The notes under the pieces are model-generated. The model was not told the origin of the DNA. It saw nothing but the letters and a program-made list of their open reading frames with translations, and did not search any database. This document shows, piece after piece, positions 8,402 through 17,450 of a stretch of 64,000 nt of DNA. Source of the DNA: Streptomyces sp. cg36 (lineage in GTDB: Bacteria; Actinomycetota; Actinomycetes; Streptomycetales; Streptomycetaceae); NCBI RefSeq assembly GCF_041080675.1, contig NZ_CP163520.1, positions 7,035,501 through 7,099,500 on the forward strand, written 5' to 3'. The stretch's first letter is position 1, and the number at the start of each line of letters is the position of its first letter. The position numbers were made by a program, and so were the translations under genes.

Positions 8402-9373
8402 ATGACCAGCCCCACCGCCTCCCGCGCCGACGCGTCCGGCGCCACCGCGCCGGGCGCCGCGGCCCCGGCCCCCGACCGCGGCCCCGGCCGCCGGACCCGT
8501 ACCGTCCGGCGCCATCTGCCCACCAGCCCCTGGCTGTTCGCGGCACCCGGACTGCTGATCGTCGGTGCGTTCAGCCTCTACCCCTTCGTCAGCACCGTGC
8601 TGAACTCCTTCACCGACCGCCGCACCCTGGTGCCCGGCCACTACGTGGGCCTGGCCAACTTCCGCGAGCTGTGGCACGACGACATGTTCTGGACCGGGCT
8701 GCGCAACAGCACGCTGTACGTGCTCGGCGTGGTCCCCGCCCTGGTCGTACTGCCGCTGCTGCTCGCGCTGCTGGTGCAGCGGCACATCCCCGGCATCGCC
8801 TTCTTCCGGGCCGCGTTCTACACCCCGGTCGTCGCCTCCATCGTGGTGGTCGGGCTGATCTGGGTGTGGATGCTCGACGACCGGGGGCTGATCAACTCGG
8901 TACTGGAGGCGGTGGGCGTCGGCAAGGTCGGCTTCCTCAGCGACCAGTGGCTGCTGCTCGGCAGCGCGATGGCCGTCACGGTCTGGAAGGGCCTCGGCTA
9001 CTACATGATCATTTACTTGGCGGCGCTGGCCAACGTGCCGCGCGAACTCCACGAGGCCGCCGCCGTGGACGGGGCCGGGGCGGTGCGCCGCTTCTTCACC
9101 GTCACCGTCCCCGCCGTCCGCTCCACCATGGTCCTGGTCGCCGCGCTCTCCTCGGTCTCGGCCTTCAAGGTGTTCTCCGAGGTCTATCTGATGGCGGGCC
9201 CCAGCGGCGGCCCGGCGGGCGAGGACACCACCTTGGTGATGCTCGTCCAGCGCACCGGCACCGGCCTCACCGGCCGGGTCGGCTACGCCTCGGCGATCTC
9301 CGTGGTCGTCTTCGTCGTCACCGTCGCGCTGATGCTGCTCGTACTGCGCGCCGACCGCAAGGAGGACGCGTGA
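8402..9373 (+). CDS. ABC sugar permease, MalF type
   Basis: 323 residues, starting 7 bp after the binding-protein stop. A basic N-terminal tail of about 45 residues precedes six predicted membrane helices (the first is SPWLFAAPGLLIVGAFSLY). The EAA loop that docks the ATPase is visible as EAAAVDGAGAVRRFF. It forms the channel with the next gene. The stop overlaps the next start (GTGA). Confidence 0.92.
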   Translation: MTSPTASRADASGATAPGAAAPAPDRGPGRRTRTVRRHLPTSPWLFAAPGLLIVGAFSLYPFVSTVLNSFTDRRTLVPGHYVGLANFRELWHDDMFWTGLRNSTLYVLGVVPALVVLPLLLALLVQRHIPGIAFFRAAFYTPVVASIVVVGLIWVWMLDDRGLINSVLEAVGVGKVGFLSDQWLLLGSAMAVTVWKGLGYYMIIYLAALANVPRELHEAAAVDGAGAVRRFFTVTVPAVRSTMVLVAALSSVSAFKVFSEVYLMAGPSGGPAGEDTTLVMLVQRTGTGLTGRVGYASAISVVVFVVTVALMLLVLRADRKEDA

Positions 9374-10281
9374 GCACCGCGACCGACGAAACCACCGGGA
9401 AGCCCGCCGCCGGGCGCCGCGCCGTGCGCAAGGGCGTCGTCGACGCCGAGGGCCGCCGCGTCCCCGGCCGGCAGCTCGTCCTGCGCTACGCCCTGCTCCT
9501 CGCGGTCCTGGCGCTCACCGTGGGCCCGTTCGTCTGGCAGCTGTCCACCTCGCTCAAGGGGCCGCAGGAGGACATCTTCAGCTCCCCGCCCCGGTTCCTG
9601 CCCGAGCACCCCACCTTCGGCAACTACACGCGCGTGGCCGACACCATCCCGGTCTGGGACTACGCCCTGAACTCGCTGAAGGTCGCCGCCGCCAACGTGG
9701 TCACCAACTGCGTCGGCGCCTCGCTCGCCGGATACGCGCTGGCCAGGCTCCGCTTCCGGGGCCGGCGCGCGGCCACCCTCGCGTTCATCCTGGCCATGCT
9801 GGTCCCCGTCGAGGGCATCATCATCGCCCAGTTCACCACCATGCGGGACCTCGGCCTCAACAACACCCTGATCGCCGTCCTGCTGCCGGGCTGCATCGGC
9901 GCCATGAACGTCCTGCTGATGCGCAACGCCTTCCTCAACCTGCCGTACGAGATCGAGGAAGCCGCCTACGTGGACGGCGCCAACGCCTGGCAGCGCTATC
10001 TGCGGATCGCCCTGCCCGCCGTCAAGGGCACCCTCGCCGTCGTCGCGATCTTCGCGTTCATGGGCGCCTGGGACGACTTCCTGTGGCCGCTGATCGTCCT
10101 CAGCGACCCGGACCGCTTCACCCTCACCATCGGCCTCAACTACCTGCACGGCACGTTCGCCAACGACGAGCGGCTGGTCGCCGCCGGAACGGTGATCGCC
10201 GTGGCCCCGCTCATCGTGCTCTTCGCCTGCCTGCAGCGTTACTTCTTCCGCGGCGTCGGCGAGGGCGCCGTCAAGGGCTGA
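9370..10281 (+). CDS. ABC sugar permease, MalG type
   Basis: 303 residues from GTG 9370, overlapping the previous stop by 4 bp, which implies translational coupling. Six membrane helices; the EAA motif is EEAAYVDGANAWQRYL, followed by the usual IALPAVKG. C-terminal FACLQRYFFRGVGEGAVKG is the classic end of CUT1 permeases. It works with the gene at 8402 in import of an oligosaccharide. Confidence 0.92.
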   Translation: MSTATDETTGKPAAGRRAVRKGVVDAEGRRVPGRQLVLRYALLLAVLALTVGPFVWQLSTSLKGPQEDIFSSPPRFLPEHPTFGNYTRVADTIPVWDYALNSLKVAAANVVTNCVGASLAGYALARLRFRGRRAATLAFILAMLVPVEGIIIAQFTTMRDLGLNNTLIAVLLPGCIGAMNVLLMRNAFLNLPYEIEEAAYVDGANAWQRYLRIALPAVKGTLAVVAIFAFMGAWDDFLWPLIVLSDPDRFTLTIGLNYLHGTFANDERLVAAGTVIAVAPLIVLFACLQRYFFRGVGEGAVKG

Positions 10282-10333
10282 CCCACCGCTCCCCCCCCGC
10301 CGCGCTCCCGGCACGTCCACAGAACGGAACCGC

Positions 10334-11605
10334 ATGCCTTCTGCCGTGCGCTTCGGCGCCAACTACACCCCCAGCCACGGCTGGTTCCACCACTGGCTCG
10401 ACTTCGACCTGGACGAGGTGCGCGCCGACCTCGACTCCATCGCCGCGCTCGGCCTCGACCACATCCGGGTCTTCCCGGTGTGGCCGTACTTCCAGCCCAA
10501 CCGCACCCTGATCCGCCCGCGCGCCGTGGAGCAGCTGGTCCAGCTCGTGGACGCGGCGGGCGAACGCGGCCTCGACGTCGGCGTCGACGGGCTCCAGGGC
10601 CATCTGTCCAGCTTCGACTTCCTGCCCGCCTGGACCCAGACCTGGCACCGCCGCAGCCTGTTCACCGACCCCCAGGTCGTCGACGGCCAGGCCGAACTGC
10701 TGCGCACCCTGGCCGCCGCGCTCGCCGAGCGGCCCAACTTCCTCGGGATGACGCTCGGCAACGAGTTCAACCAGTTCGCGGCCGGGCCGCACCCCGACCC
10801 CGACCGGATCACCCCCGCCCAGGCCGACCGCTGGCTGGGGCGGCTGCTCGCCGCGTGCGAGGAGGGCGCGCCCGGACTGCCCCATGTGCACGCCGGGTAC
10901 GACGCCGCCTGGTACCAGGACGACCAGCCCTTCACCCCCGCGCAGGCCGCCCGGCGCGGCGCCATGACCAGCGTGCACTCCTGGGTGTTCAACGGCACGG
11001 CCCAGGCGCACGGACGCACGGGCACGGCCACCGAGCACCACGCCGCCTACCTCATCGAGCTGTCCAAGGCGTGGGCCGACGACCCCGGTCGGCCGGTGTG
11101 GCTCCAGGAGGTCGGCGCGCCCGCGCCGCTGATCCCCGCCGAGCACGCGGCGGCCTTCACCGAGGCGACCGTGGCGGCGGCGCTGGACTGCCCGGACGTG
11201 TGGGGCGTGACGTGGTGGTGCTCCCACGACGTCGACCGCTCGCTGGCCGACTTCCCCGAACTGGAGTACAGCCTCGGCCTGTTGACCAGCGGCCGGCGGA
11301 TCAAACCGGCGGGCGCGGCGGTGGCCCGGCTCGCCGAGGCGTGGCGGGGGCGCGAGCACCGGCCCGCGCCCCGTACGACCGCGCTCGTCGTCGATGTCGG
11401 CGACGAGGAGATGGCGCCCCGGCGGTCGGTGTGCGCGCCCGGGGGACCCGTGTTCGAGGCGTTCGCACGCCTCACCGCGGACGGGGTCCGGCCCACGACC
11501 GTGCTGGCCGGCCGGGCGGCGGACAAGGAGCACCTGGCCCTGCGGGGGATCACCGAAGTGGTGGAACCGAGTGCGGTGAGCTCGGGCGCTCGGACGGGTG
11601 GGTGA
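10334..11605 (+). CDS. GH5-like glycoside hydrolase (intracellular)
   Basis: 423 residues with no signal peptide. The sequence follows a (beta/alpha)8 glycosidase plan: FGANYTPSHGW near the start, FPVWPYFQP, then TLGNEFNQF with candidate acid/base E144 and WLQEVGAP with candidate nucleophile E259, and a late WWCSHD. This resembles the GH5 and mannanase clans. The residues after about 385 are low in recognisable structure. The gene follows the permeases by 52 bp and precedes the ENGase and mannosidase, so a beta-mannosidic or core-glycan linkage is a sensible substrate guess. The family assignment is good; specificity is inference. Confidence 0.75.
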   Translation: MPSAVRFGANYTPSHGWFHHWLDFDLDEVRADLDSIAALGLDHIRVFPVWPYFQPNRTLIRPRAVEQLVQLVDAAGERGLDVGVDGLQGHLSSFDFLPAWTQTWHRRSLFTDPQVVDGQAELLRTLAAALAERPNFLGMTLGNEFNQFAAGPHPDPDRITPAQADRWLGRLLAACEEGAPGLPHVHAGYDAAWYQDDQPFTPAQAARRGAMTSVHSWVFNGTAQAHGRTGTATEHHAAYLIELSKAWADDPGRPVWLQEVGAPAPLIPAEHAAAFTEATVAAALDCPDVWGVTWWCSHDVDRSLADFPELEYSLGLLTSGRRIKPAGAAVARLAEAWRGREHRPAPRTTALVVDVGDEEMAPRRSVCAPGGPVFEAFARLTADGVRPTTVLAGRAADKEHLALRGITEVVEPSAVSSGARTGG

Positions 11606-11660
11606 GGTGGTGTGCCCGAGCGGGCCGGTGAGTCCGGGTGCCCGCCCCTGCCCCCGCCCC

Positions 11661-11750
11661 TGAGCAGGCACGTTTCCGCCCCGTCCAGCCATGAGCAGGC
11701 ACGTTTCCGCCCCGTCCAGCCCCCAGCAGGGGCGTTTCAGCCCCGCCCGG
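11661..11750. repeat. 31-bp tandem repeat, two exact copies and one diverged
   Basis: The 30 bases at 11661-11690 recur exactly at 11692-11721; a third diverged copy occupies 11723-11750. The core is GAGCAGGCACGTTTCCGCC. It lies between the GH5-like gene and the GH85 start. An ATG at 11691 is created by the repeat, but it is not the likely start of GH85. Confidence 0.85.
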
Positions 11751-11783
11751 TGGAGGGGCCCCGATCCGAAACGGAGCGAATCT

Positions 11784-13847
11784 GTGAGTCCGTATTCCTC
11801 TCGTCATTCCTCTCGTCCCTCCCGGCGCGCCGTCGTCCTGGCGGGCGCGGCGGCCGGTGCCGGTGTCGTGGTGGCGGCCGGGGGTGCCCGGGCCGCCTCC
11901 CGGGGCGGGCCGGGGGCCCGTGACCTCCAGCCGTACGCCTCCTACTGGTATCCCGACTCCCCACCCGCCGGAACACCCGGGCCGGGGATCACCTGGCGCA
12001 GCCTGGCGGCATGGCGGGCCGAGGACGACGAGGACCTCGCCTTCAACGCCGCCACCGTGCCGCTGGCCGCCCGCTTCACACCCGTGCCGGTGAACACGAC
12101 CGCGCGTTCGGGCCGGGCCCGCATCCAGTCGCTGGTCTCCTTCGACCACACCGCGGGCAACCCCTCCCAGGGCGCGGCCACCGCCGACTACTACGCCCTC
12201 ACCCACTGGGCCTACCTCGACGAGCTGGTCTTCTGGGGCGGTTCGGCGGGGGAGGGGCTGATCCTGGCGCCCAACGCCCCCGTCGTGGACGCCGCCCACC
12301 GCAACGGCGTGCCGGTCCTCGGCACCGTCTTCCTGCCGCCCACGGCCTGGGGCGGCGAACTGCGCTGGACCCGCGACCTGGTGCGGCGCGACGCGCTCGG
12401 CCGCTTCCCGCTCGCCGCCCGACTCGTCGAGGTCGCCACCGCGTACGGCTTCGACGGATGGTTCCTCAACTGCGAGACCGACGGCGGCGACGCGGCGCTC
12501 GGCGCCGAGGTGCTCGCCTTCGTCAGGGCGCTCAAGGCCCGCAGCGCCGCGGCCGGGCTCCGGCTGACCTGGTACGACGCGATGACCGTCGGCGGACAGG
12601 TGGGCTGGCAGGGCCAACTGGACGAGCAGAACCAGGACTTCTTCCGCAGCGCCGACTCGATGTTCGTGGACTTCCGCTGGACGCGCCCGGGCCTGGCGTC
12701 CTCCGCCGAGCGGGCGCGCCGCCTCGGCCGCGGTCCGTACGAGCTGTGGGCGGGCGTCGACGTCGAGGCGCGCGGCTGGAACAGCCCGGTGGACTGGGAC
12801 GCCATCGTCCCGCGCGACGGCGACCACGTCGTCTCCTACGGGTTCTACCGGCCCGAGTGGACCCGCAACCAGCTGCCCGCCGGGCGCACCCCGGGCCAGT
12901 TCCACGCGGCCGACGACCGGTTCTGGACCGGCGGCTCGCTCGACCCCGCGCAGCCCGACACCGACGGCTGGCGCGCCCCGGCGACCGTCGTCGCCGACCG
13001 CTCCACCGTGGACCGGCTGCCGTTCGCCTGCTCCTTCAACACCGGGCACGGGCTGCGCTGGTACGACGGGGGCCGGGTGACCTCCCCGGACGAGTGGAAC
13101 CACCTCGGCCTCCAGGACCGGCTGCCCGGCCGCCGCTGGGTGGTGCGCACCGAGGGCCGCCGGCCCGCCGTGACCCTGGACTTCGCGGACGCCTGGCGCG
13201 GCGGCTCCAGCCTGCTGGTCGACGGCGACTTCGACGCCCCGGCCACCGTCGGCCTCCACGCCACCCGGCTGCCGCTGACCAGGTCCACGGTCGTGGAGCT
13301 CACCCACCGCGCCGACGCGGGCACGGTGACCGTGGAACTCGCGGTCGCCCTGCGCGAGCCCGCCCGGCCCGGCGACCCCGTCCCGTACACCTACCTGCCC
13401 GCGGGCACCCTGCGGGCGGGCGGCGCTGGGTGGACCACCGCGACCCTGCGCACCCACCAGCTGTCCGGCACCGTCCACGCCCTCGGCGTGCGCCTCACCG
13501 CGCAGGGGCGCGCCAGCTGGCGGCTCGGCGCGCTCGCGGTGCGCGACGGCGCCCGACCGGTCCCGTCCGCGCCCACCGCCCCGCGCGTCACCGCCGCCGC
13601 GACCGGGCCGGGGGGCACCGCGCTGCGCCTGGCCTGGCGGCGGGCGCACGGCCCGGTGCGCCACTACGAGCTGCACCGGGTGCTGCCCGACCAAAGCCGC
13701 CGCTTCCTCGGGGGAACGTGCGGGAATGCCTTCTTCGTTCCCGCGGTGAAGCCGGAAGGAGCGGAACCGGCGGCCCGGTTGGAGATCCGGGCCGTGGACG
13801 AGATCTACACGGCCTCCCGCCCGGCCACCGTCCTCCACCCCTGGTAG
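11784..13847 (+). CDS. GH85 endo-beta-N-acetylglucosaminidase, Tat-exported
   Basis: 687 residues from GTG 11784 with GGAG 7 nt upstream; an earlier in-frame ATG at 11691 lies in the 31-bp repeat. A twin-arginine signal (SRRAVVLAGAAAGAG) opens the protein. The catalytic segment is GFDGWFLNCET, giving N229 and E231 in the Asn-x-Glu arrangement of GH85 enzymes. These cut the chitobiose core of N-glycans, releasing the oligosaccharide from the protein. The C-terminal 250 residues hold beta-rich modules, with a fibronectin-like last stretch (LRLAWRRAHGPVRHYELHRV). Within the operon it is the enzyme that should make the transported substrate. Confidence 0.88.
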   Translation: MSPYSSRHSSRPSRRAVVLAGAAAGAGVVVAAGGARAASRGGPGARDLQPYASYWYPDSPPAGTPGPGITWRSLAAWRAEDDEDLAFNAATVPLAARFTPVPVNTTARSGRARIQSLVSFDHTAGNPSQGAATADYYALTHWAYLDELVFWGGSAGEGLILAPNAPVVDAAHRNGVPVLGTVFLPPTAWGGELRWTRDLVRRDALGRFPLAARLVEVATAYGFDGWFLNCETDGGDAALGAEVLAFVRALKARSAAAGLRLTWYDAMTVGGQVGWQGQLDEQNQDFFRSADSMFVDFRWTRPGLASSAERARRLGRGPYELWAGVDVEARGWNSPVDWDAIVPRDGDHVVSYGFYRPEWTRNQLPAGRTPGQFHAADDRFWTGGSLDPAQPDTDGWRAPATVVADRSTVDRLPFACSFNTGHGLRWYDGGRVTSPDEWNHLGLQDRLPGRRWVVRTEGRRPAVTLDFADAWRGGSSLLVDGDFDAPATVGLHATRLPLTRSTVVELTHRADAGTVTVELAVALREPARPGDPVPYTYLPAGTLRAGGAGWTTATLRTHQLSGTVHALGVRLTAQGRASWRLGALAVRDGARPVPSAPTAPRVTAAATGPGGTALRLAWRRAHGPVRHYELHRVLPDQSRRFLGGTCGNAFFVPAVKPEGAEPAARLEIRAVDEIYTASRPATVLHPW

Positions 13848-13890
13848 TACCGCACCCCGCTCGACCCTCGACCTCACGGAGCAGACCCTC

Positions 13891-16800
13891 ATGCATGACG
13901 ACCGCAGCCTGGTCGAAGCCCGCCTTCGGCGCGTCCTCGACGAGCGCATCCGACCCGCCGTGTACCCCGAATCCGTCCCGCTGGAAGTGGCGGTCTGGCA
14001 TGCGCCGGGCGAGCCCGTCCCGGTCGCCGAGGGGCTGGCGGGCGTCCCCGAGCCGATCGCGGTCGGGGACGCCTGGGGCGCGCCGTGGGGCACCAGCTGG
14101 TTCCGGGTGACGGGGACCGTGCCGGCCGAGTGGGCCGGGAGGACCGTGGAGGCGCTCCTGGACCTCGGCTTCGACGAGAACATGCCGGGCTTCCAGTGCG
14201 AGGGCCTGGTCTACCGGCCCGACGGCACCCCGGTGAAGGGCCTCAACCCGCGCAACCAGTGGGTGCGGATCGGCGCGCCCGTGGCGGGCGGCGAGGAGGT
14301 CCGGCTGCACATCGAGGCCGCCTCCAACCCGGTCATCCTCGACTACCACCCCTTCGTGCCCACCACTCTCGGCGACAAGGACACCGCCGGGGGCGAGCCG
14401 CAGTACCGGCTGGCCCGGATGGACCTGGCCGTCTTCGACGAGACGGTGTGGCAGCTCGTGCTCGACCTGGAGGTGCTGGGCGAGCTGATGCAGGAGCTGC
14501 CGGTGGAGGGCGCGCGGCGCTGGGACGTCCTGCGGGCCGTCGGCCGGGCGCTGGACGCGGTGGACCTCCAGGACGTGGGCGGCAGCGCGGCGGCGGCCCG
14601 CGCCGAGCTGGCCGGGGTGCTGGCCGTGCCCGCCGGGCCGACCGCCCACCGGATCAGCGCGGTGGGGCACGCACACATCGACTCGGCGTGGCTGTGGCCG
14701 CTGCGCGAGACCGTGCGCAAGGTGGCGCGTACGACGTCGAACATGACGGCGCTCCTGGAGGACGAGCCGGACTTCGTGTTCACCATGTCGCAGGCGCAGC
14801 AGTTCGCCTGGATCAAGGAGCACCGCCCCGAGGTCTACGCGCGCGTGAAGAAGGCCGTGTCCGACGGGCGGTTCGTGCCGGCGGGCGGCATGTGGGTGGA
14901 GTCGGACACCAACATGCCGGGCTCGGAGGCGATGGCCCGTCAGTTCGTGCACGGCAAGCGGTTCTTCCTGGACGAGTTCGGCATCGAGAACGACGAGGCG
15001 TGGCTGCCGGACACCTTCGGCTTCGCCGCCGGTCTGCCGCAGATCATCAAGGCGGCGGGGGCCAAGTGGCTGCTCACCCAGAAGATCTCCTGGAGCCAGA
15101 CCAACAAGTTCCCGCACCACACCTTCCAGTGGGAGGGCATCGACGGGACCCGGATCTTCACCCACTTCCCGCCCGTCGACACCTACAACTGCTCGATGAA
15201 GGGCAGCGAGATCGCCCACGCCGCGCGGAACTTCAAGGACAAGGGCGTGGCCCGGCACTCGCTGGCCCCGACCGGCTGGGGCGACGGGGGCGGCGGCACC
15301 ACCCGGGAGATGGTCGCCAAGGCGGCCCGGCTGCGCGACCTGGACGGCTCGGCCACGGTGGCCTGGGAGAGCCCGGCCGAGTTCTTCACCAAGGCGCAGG
15401 CGGAGTACCCGAACCCGCCGGTGTGGGTGGGCGAGCTCTATCTGGAGCTGCACCGCGCGACCCTCACCAGCCAGGCGAAGACCAAGCAGGGCAACCGGCG
15501 CAGCGAGCACCTGCTGCGCGAGGCCGAACTGTGGGCGGCGACAGCGGCCGTACGGGCCGGATTCCCCTATCCGTACGAGCAGTTGGACCGCGTCTGGAAG
15601 ACGGTGCTGCTGCACCAGTTCCACGACATCCTGCCCGGTTCGTCCATCGCCTGGGTGCACCGGGAGGCGGAGCGGACCTACACCGAGGTGGCCCGGGAGC
15701 TGACCGCGATCGTCGAGGCCGCCCAGCGTGCGCTGGCCGGGCCGGGCGAGGGCACCCTCGTCTTCAACTCCGCGCCCCACGCGCGCGACGGCGTCGCCGC
15801 GGGCGGGGCCTGTGTGCCCGCGCGCCGGGGCGCGAGCCGGGCCGCGCCGCGCGAGGGCGGCGGCTTCGTCCTGGACAACGGGCTGCTGAGGGTGGAGATC
15901 GACGCGCGCGGCCTGGTGGTTTCCGCGTACGACCTGGCGGCCGGGCGCGAGAGCGTCGCCCCCGGCCGGGCCGCCAACCTGCTCCAGATCCACCCCGACT
16001 TCCCGAACATGTGGGACGCCTGGGACGTGGACGCGTTCTACCGCAACACGGTGACCGATCTGACGGAGGTCGACGAGCTGGTGGCGGTGGAGGACGGCGG
16101 CGCCGCGGCCGTGCGGATCGCCCGGAGCTTCGGCGCGTCCAAGGTCGTCCAGGTCCTGAGCCTCCCGCCGGACGCCAAGCGGCTCGACATCGACACCGAG
16201 GTGGACTGGCACGAGACGGAGAAGTTCCTCAAGGCCGCGTTCCCGCTGGACGTGCACGCCGAGCGGTACGCCTCGGAGACCCAGTTCGGCCACTTCCACC
16301 GCCCCACCCACACCAACACCAGCTGGGAGGCGGCCAAGTTCGAGGCGTGCAACCACCGGTTCGTGCACCTGGAGGAGCCGGGCTGGGGCGTCGCCCTGGT
16401 CAACGACTCGACGTATGGACACGATGTGACGCGTACGGTGCGCGGGGCGGCCGAGGGCGCCGGGACGACGACCACGGTCCGGGTCTCGCTGCTGCGCGCC
16501 CCGCGCTTCCCCGACCCGCAGACCGACCAGGGCGTCCACCGCTTCCGGCACGCCCTGGCGCCCGGCGCCGCCATCGGCGACGCGGTCCGCGAGGGCTACC
16601 GCGTCAATCTGCCGGAGCGGCGGGTGCCGGGCGCGGGCGAGGTGGCGCCGCTGGTGTCGGTCGACAACGACGCGGTGGTGGTCAGCGCGGTGAAGCTGGC
16701 CGACGACGCCGGGGGCGACGTGGTGGTCCGGCTGTACGAGTCGCGCGGCGGCCGGGCGCGGGCCCGGGTGGTGCCGGGCTTCGGGGCGAGCGGGGTGCTG

Positions 16801-16938
16801 GCCACCGACCTGCTGGAGCGTGAGCTGCTCGGTGAGGAGGCCCCCGGGGTCGAACTGGTCGACGGCGCGGTCGAGTTGACCCTGCGGCCGTTCCAGCTGG
16901 TCACTCTGCGGCTGTCGCGGAGCGGTGCGCGAGGCTGA
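13891..16938 (+). CDS. GH38 alpha-mannosidase
   Basis: 1015 residues, cytoplasmic (no signal). The GH38 zinc motif is HAHIDSAWLW with H260, H262 and D264; the nucleophile is D374 in WLPDTFGF. Length and order (N-terminal beta region, catalytic domain from about 250, C-terminal beta-sandwiches) match the bacterial and class-II mannosidases. It should trim alpha-mannose residues from imported high-mannose oligosaccharides. It is 43 bp after the GH85 gene and ends the operon. The 3' end overlaps the convergent STAS gene by 38 bp. Confidence 0.93.
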   Translation: MHDDRSLVEARLRRVLDERIRPAVYPESVPLEVAVWHAPGEPVPVAEGLAGVPEPIAVGDAWGAPWGTSWFRVTGTVPAEWAGRTVEALLDLGFDENMPGFQCEGLVYRPDGTPVKGLNPRNQWVRIGAPVAGGEEVRLHIEAASNPVILDYHPFVPTTLGDKDTAGGEPQYRLARMDLAVFDETVWQLVLDLEVLGELMQELPVEGARRWDVLRAVGRALDAVDLQDVGGSAAAARAELAGVLAVPAGPTAHRISAVGHAHIDSAWLWPLRETVRKVARTTSNMTALLEDEPDFVFTMSQAQQFAWIKEHRPEVYARVKKAVSDGRFVPAGGMWVESDTNMPGSEAMARQFVHGKRFFLDEFGIENDEAWLPDTFGFAAGLPQIIKAAGAKWLLTQKISWSQTNKFPHHTFQWEGIDGTRIFTHFPPVDTYNCSMKGSEIAHAARNFKDKGVARHSLAPTGWGDGGGGTTREMVAKAARLRDLDGSATVAWESPAEFFTKAQAEYPNPPVWVGELYLELHRATLTSQAKTKQGNRRSEHLLREAELWAATAAVRAGFPYPYEQLDRVWKTVLLHQFHDILPGSSIAWVHREAERTYTEVARELTAIVEAAQRALAGPGEGTLVFNSAPHARDGVAAGGACVPARRGASRAAPREGGGFVLDNGLLRVEIDARGLVVSAYDLAAGRESVAPGRAANLLQIHPDFPNMWDAWDVDAFYRNTVTDLTEVDELVAVEDGGAAAVRIARSFGASKVVQVLSLPPDAKRLDIDTEVDWHETEKFLKAAFPLDVHAERYASETQFGHFHRPTHTNTSWEAAKFEACNHRFVHLEEPGWGVALVNDSTYGHDVTRTVRGAAEGAGTTTTVRVSLLRAPRFPDPQTDQGVHRFRHALAPGAAIGDAVREGYRVNLPERRVPGAGEVAPLVSVDNDAVVVSAVKLADDAGGDVVVRLYESRGGRARARVVPGFGASGVLATDLLERELLGEEAPGVELVDGAVELTLRPFQLVTLRLSRSGARG

Positions 16939-17335
16939 ACCCGTCCAGGGCCCGCTCCAGGGTGGGAGCGGGCCCCAGGAGGCCGGTGAGGCCCGTGATG
17001 CGGATGATCCGCAGCGTGAAGGGGTCCTCGCAGACCAGCCCCCACGGGCTGCCCCGCCCGGTCACCCGGCGATGGGTACGTACGAGCAGGGCGAGCCCCG
17101 AGCAGTCCAGGAACGTGATGCGCCGCAGGTCGACGGCGAGACCGGGCAGCCCCTGCGCGGTCAGCACGTCGAGGCGGGGCTGGAGGAGCTGCACGGCGTG
17201 GATGTCGATCTCGCCGCGCAGCTCGACCACGGTCACGCCCCGGACGGCACGGACCCGGAGGAAGGGCCGCTCGGCGCGGTGGCGCGGGCTGGGCAGGAGT
17301 TTTCGCGAGTCGTCGATGTGTTCTTCCGAGTGCAT
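16901..17335 (-). CDS. STAS-domain anti-sigma factor antagonist
   Basis: 144 residues from ATG 17335, chosen for the GGGGGGAG 4 nt upstream; the frame also allows an ATG at 17395. Residues 25-140 form a STAS domain (VTVVELRGEIDI, then RRITFLDCSGLALLV) with S79 of DCSG as the expected phosphorylated residue. Such proteins sequester an anti-sigma kinase when unphosphorylated, so the SpoIIE phosphatases in this window are candidate partners. Stand-alone gene, convergent with the alpha-mannosidase. Confidence 0.88.
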   Translation of the reverse strand: MHSEEHIDDSRKLLPSPRHRAERPFLRVRAVRGVTVVELRGEIDIHAVQLLQPRLDVLTAQGLPGLAVDLRRITFLDCSGLALLVRTHRRVTGRGSPWGLVCEDPFTLRIIRITGLTGLLGPAPTLERALDGFSLAHRSATAAE

Positions 17336-17450
17336 GGCTCTCCCCCCGAGGCAGTGGCGGCTTGGCGGCCGGGGGCTGGGGCGGCCAAGGAGCACCGTAG
17401 AGGCTCGGGGGAGACCCGGATGTGCAGAAACAATTCACACGACCGTTTCA

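Noticed and set aside
13588..16551. 987-residue open frame on the minus strand opposite the alpha-mannosidase
   Set aside because: It is the antisense shadow of a clear GH38 gene; composition is low-complexity Arg/Gly/Val/His and no domain is seen. Similar long antisense frames at 560-2278, 3262-5058, 45786-48527 and 30794-33385 were dropped for the same reason.
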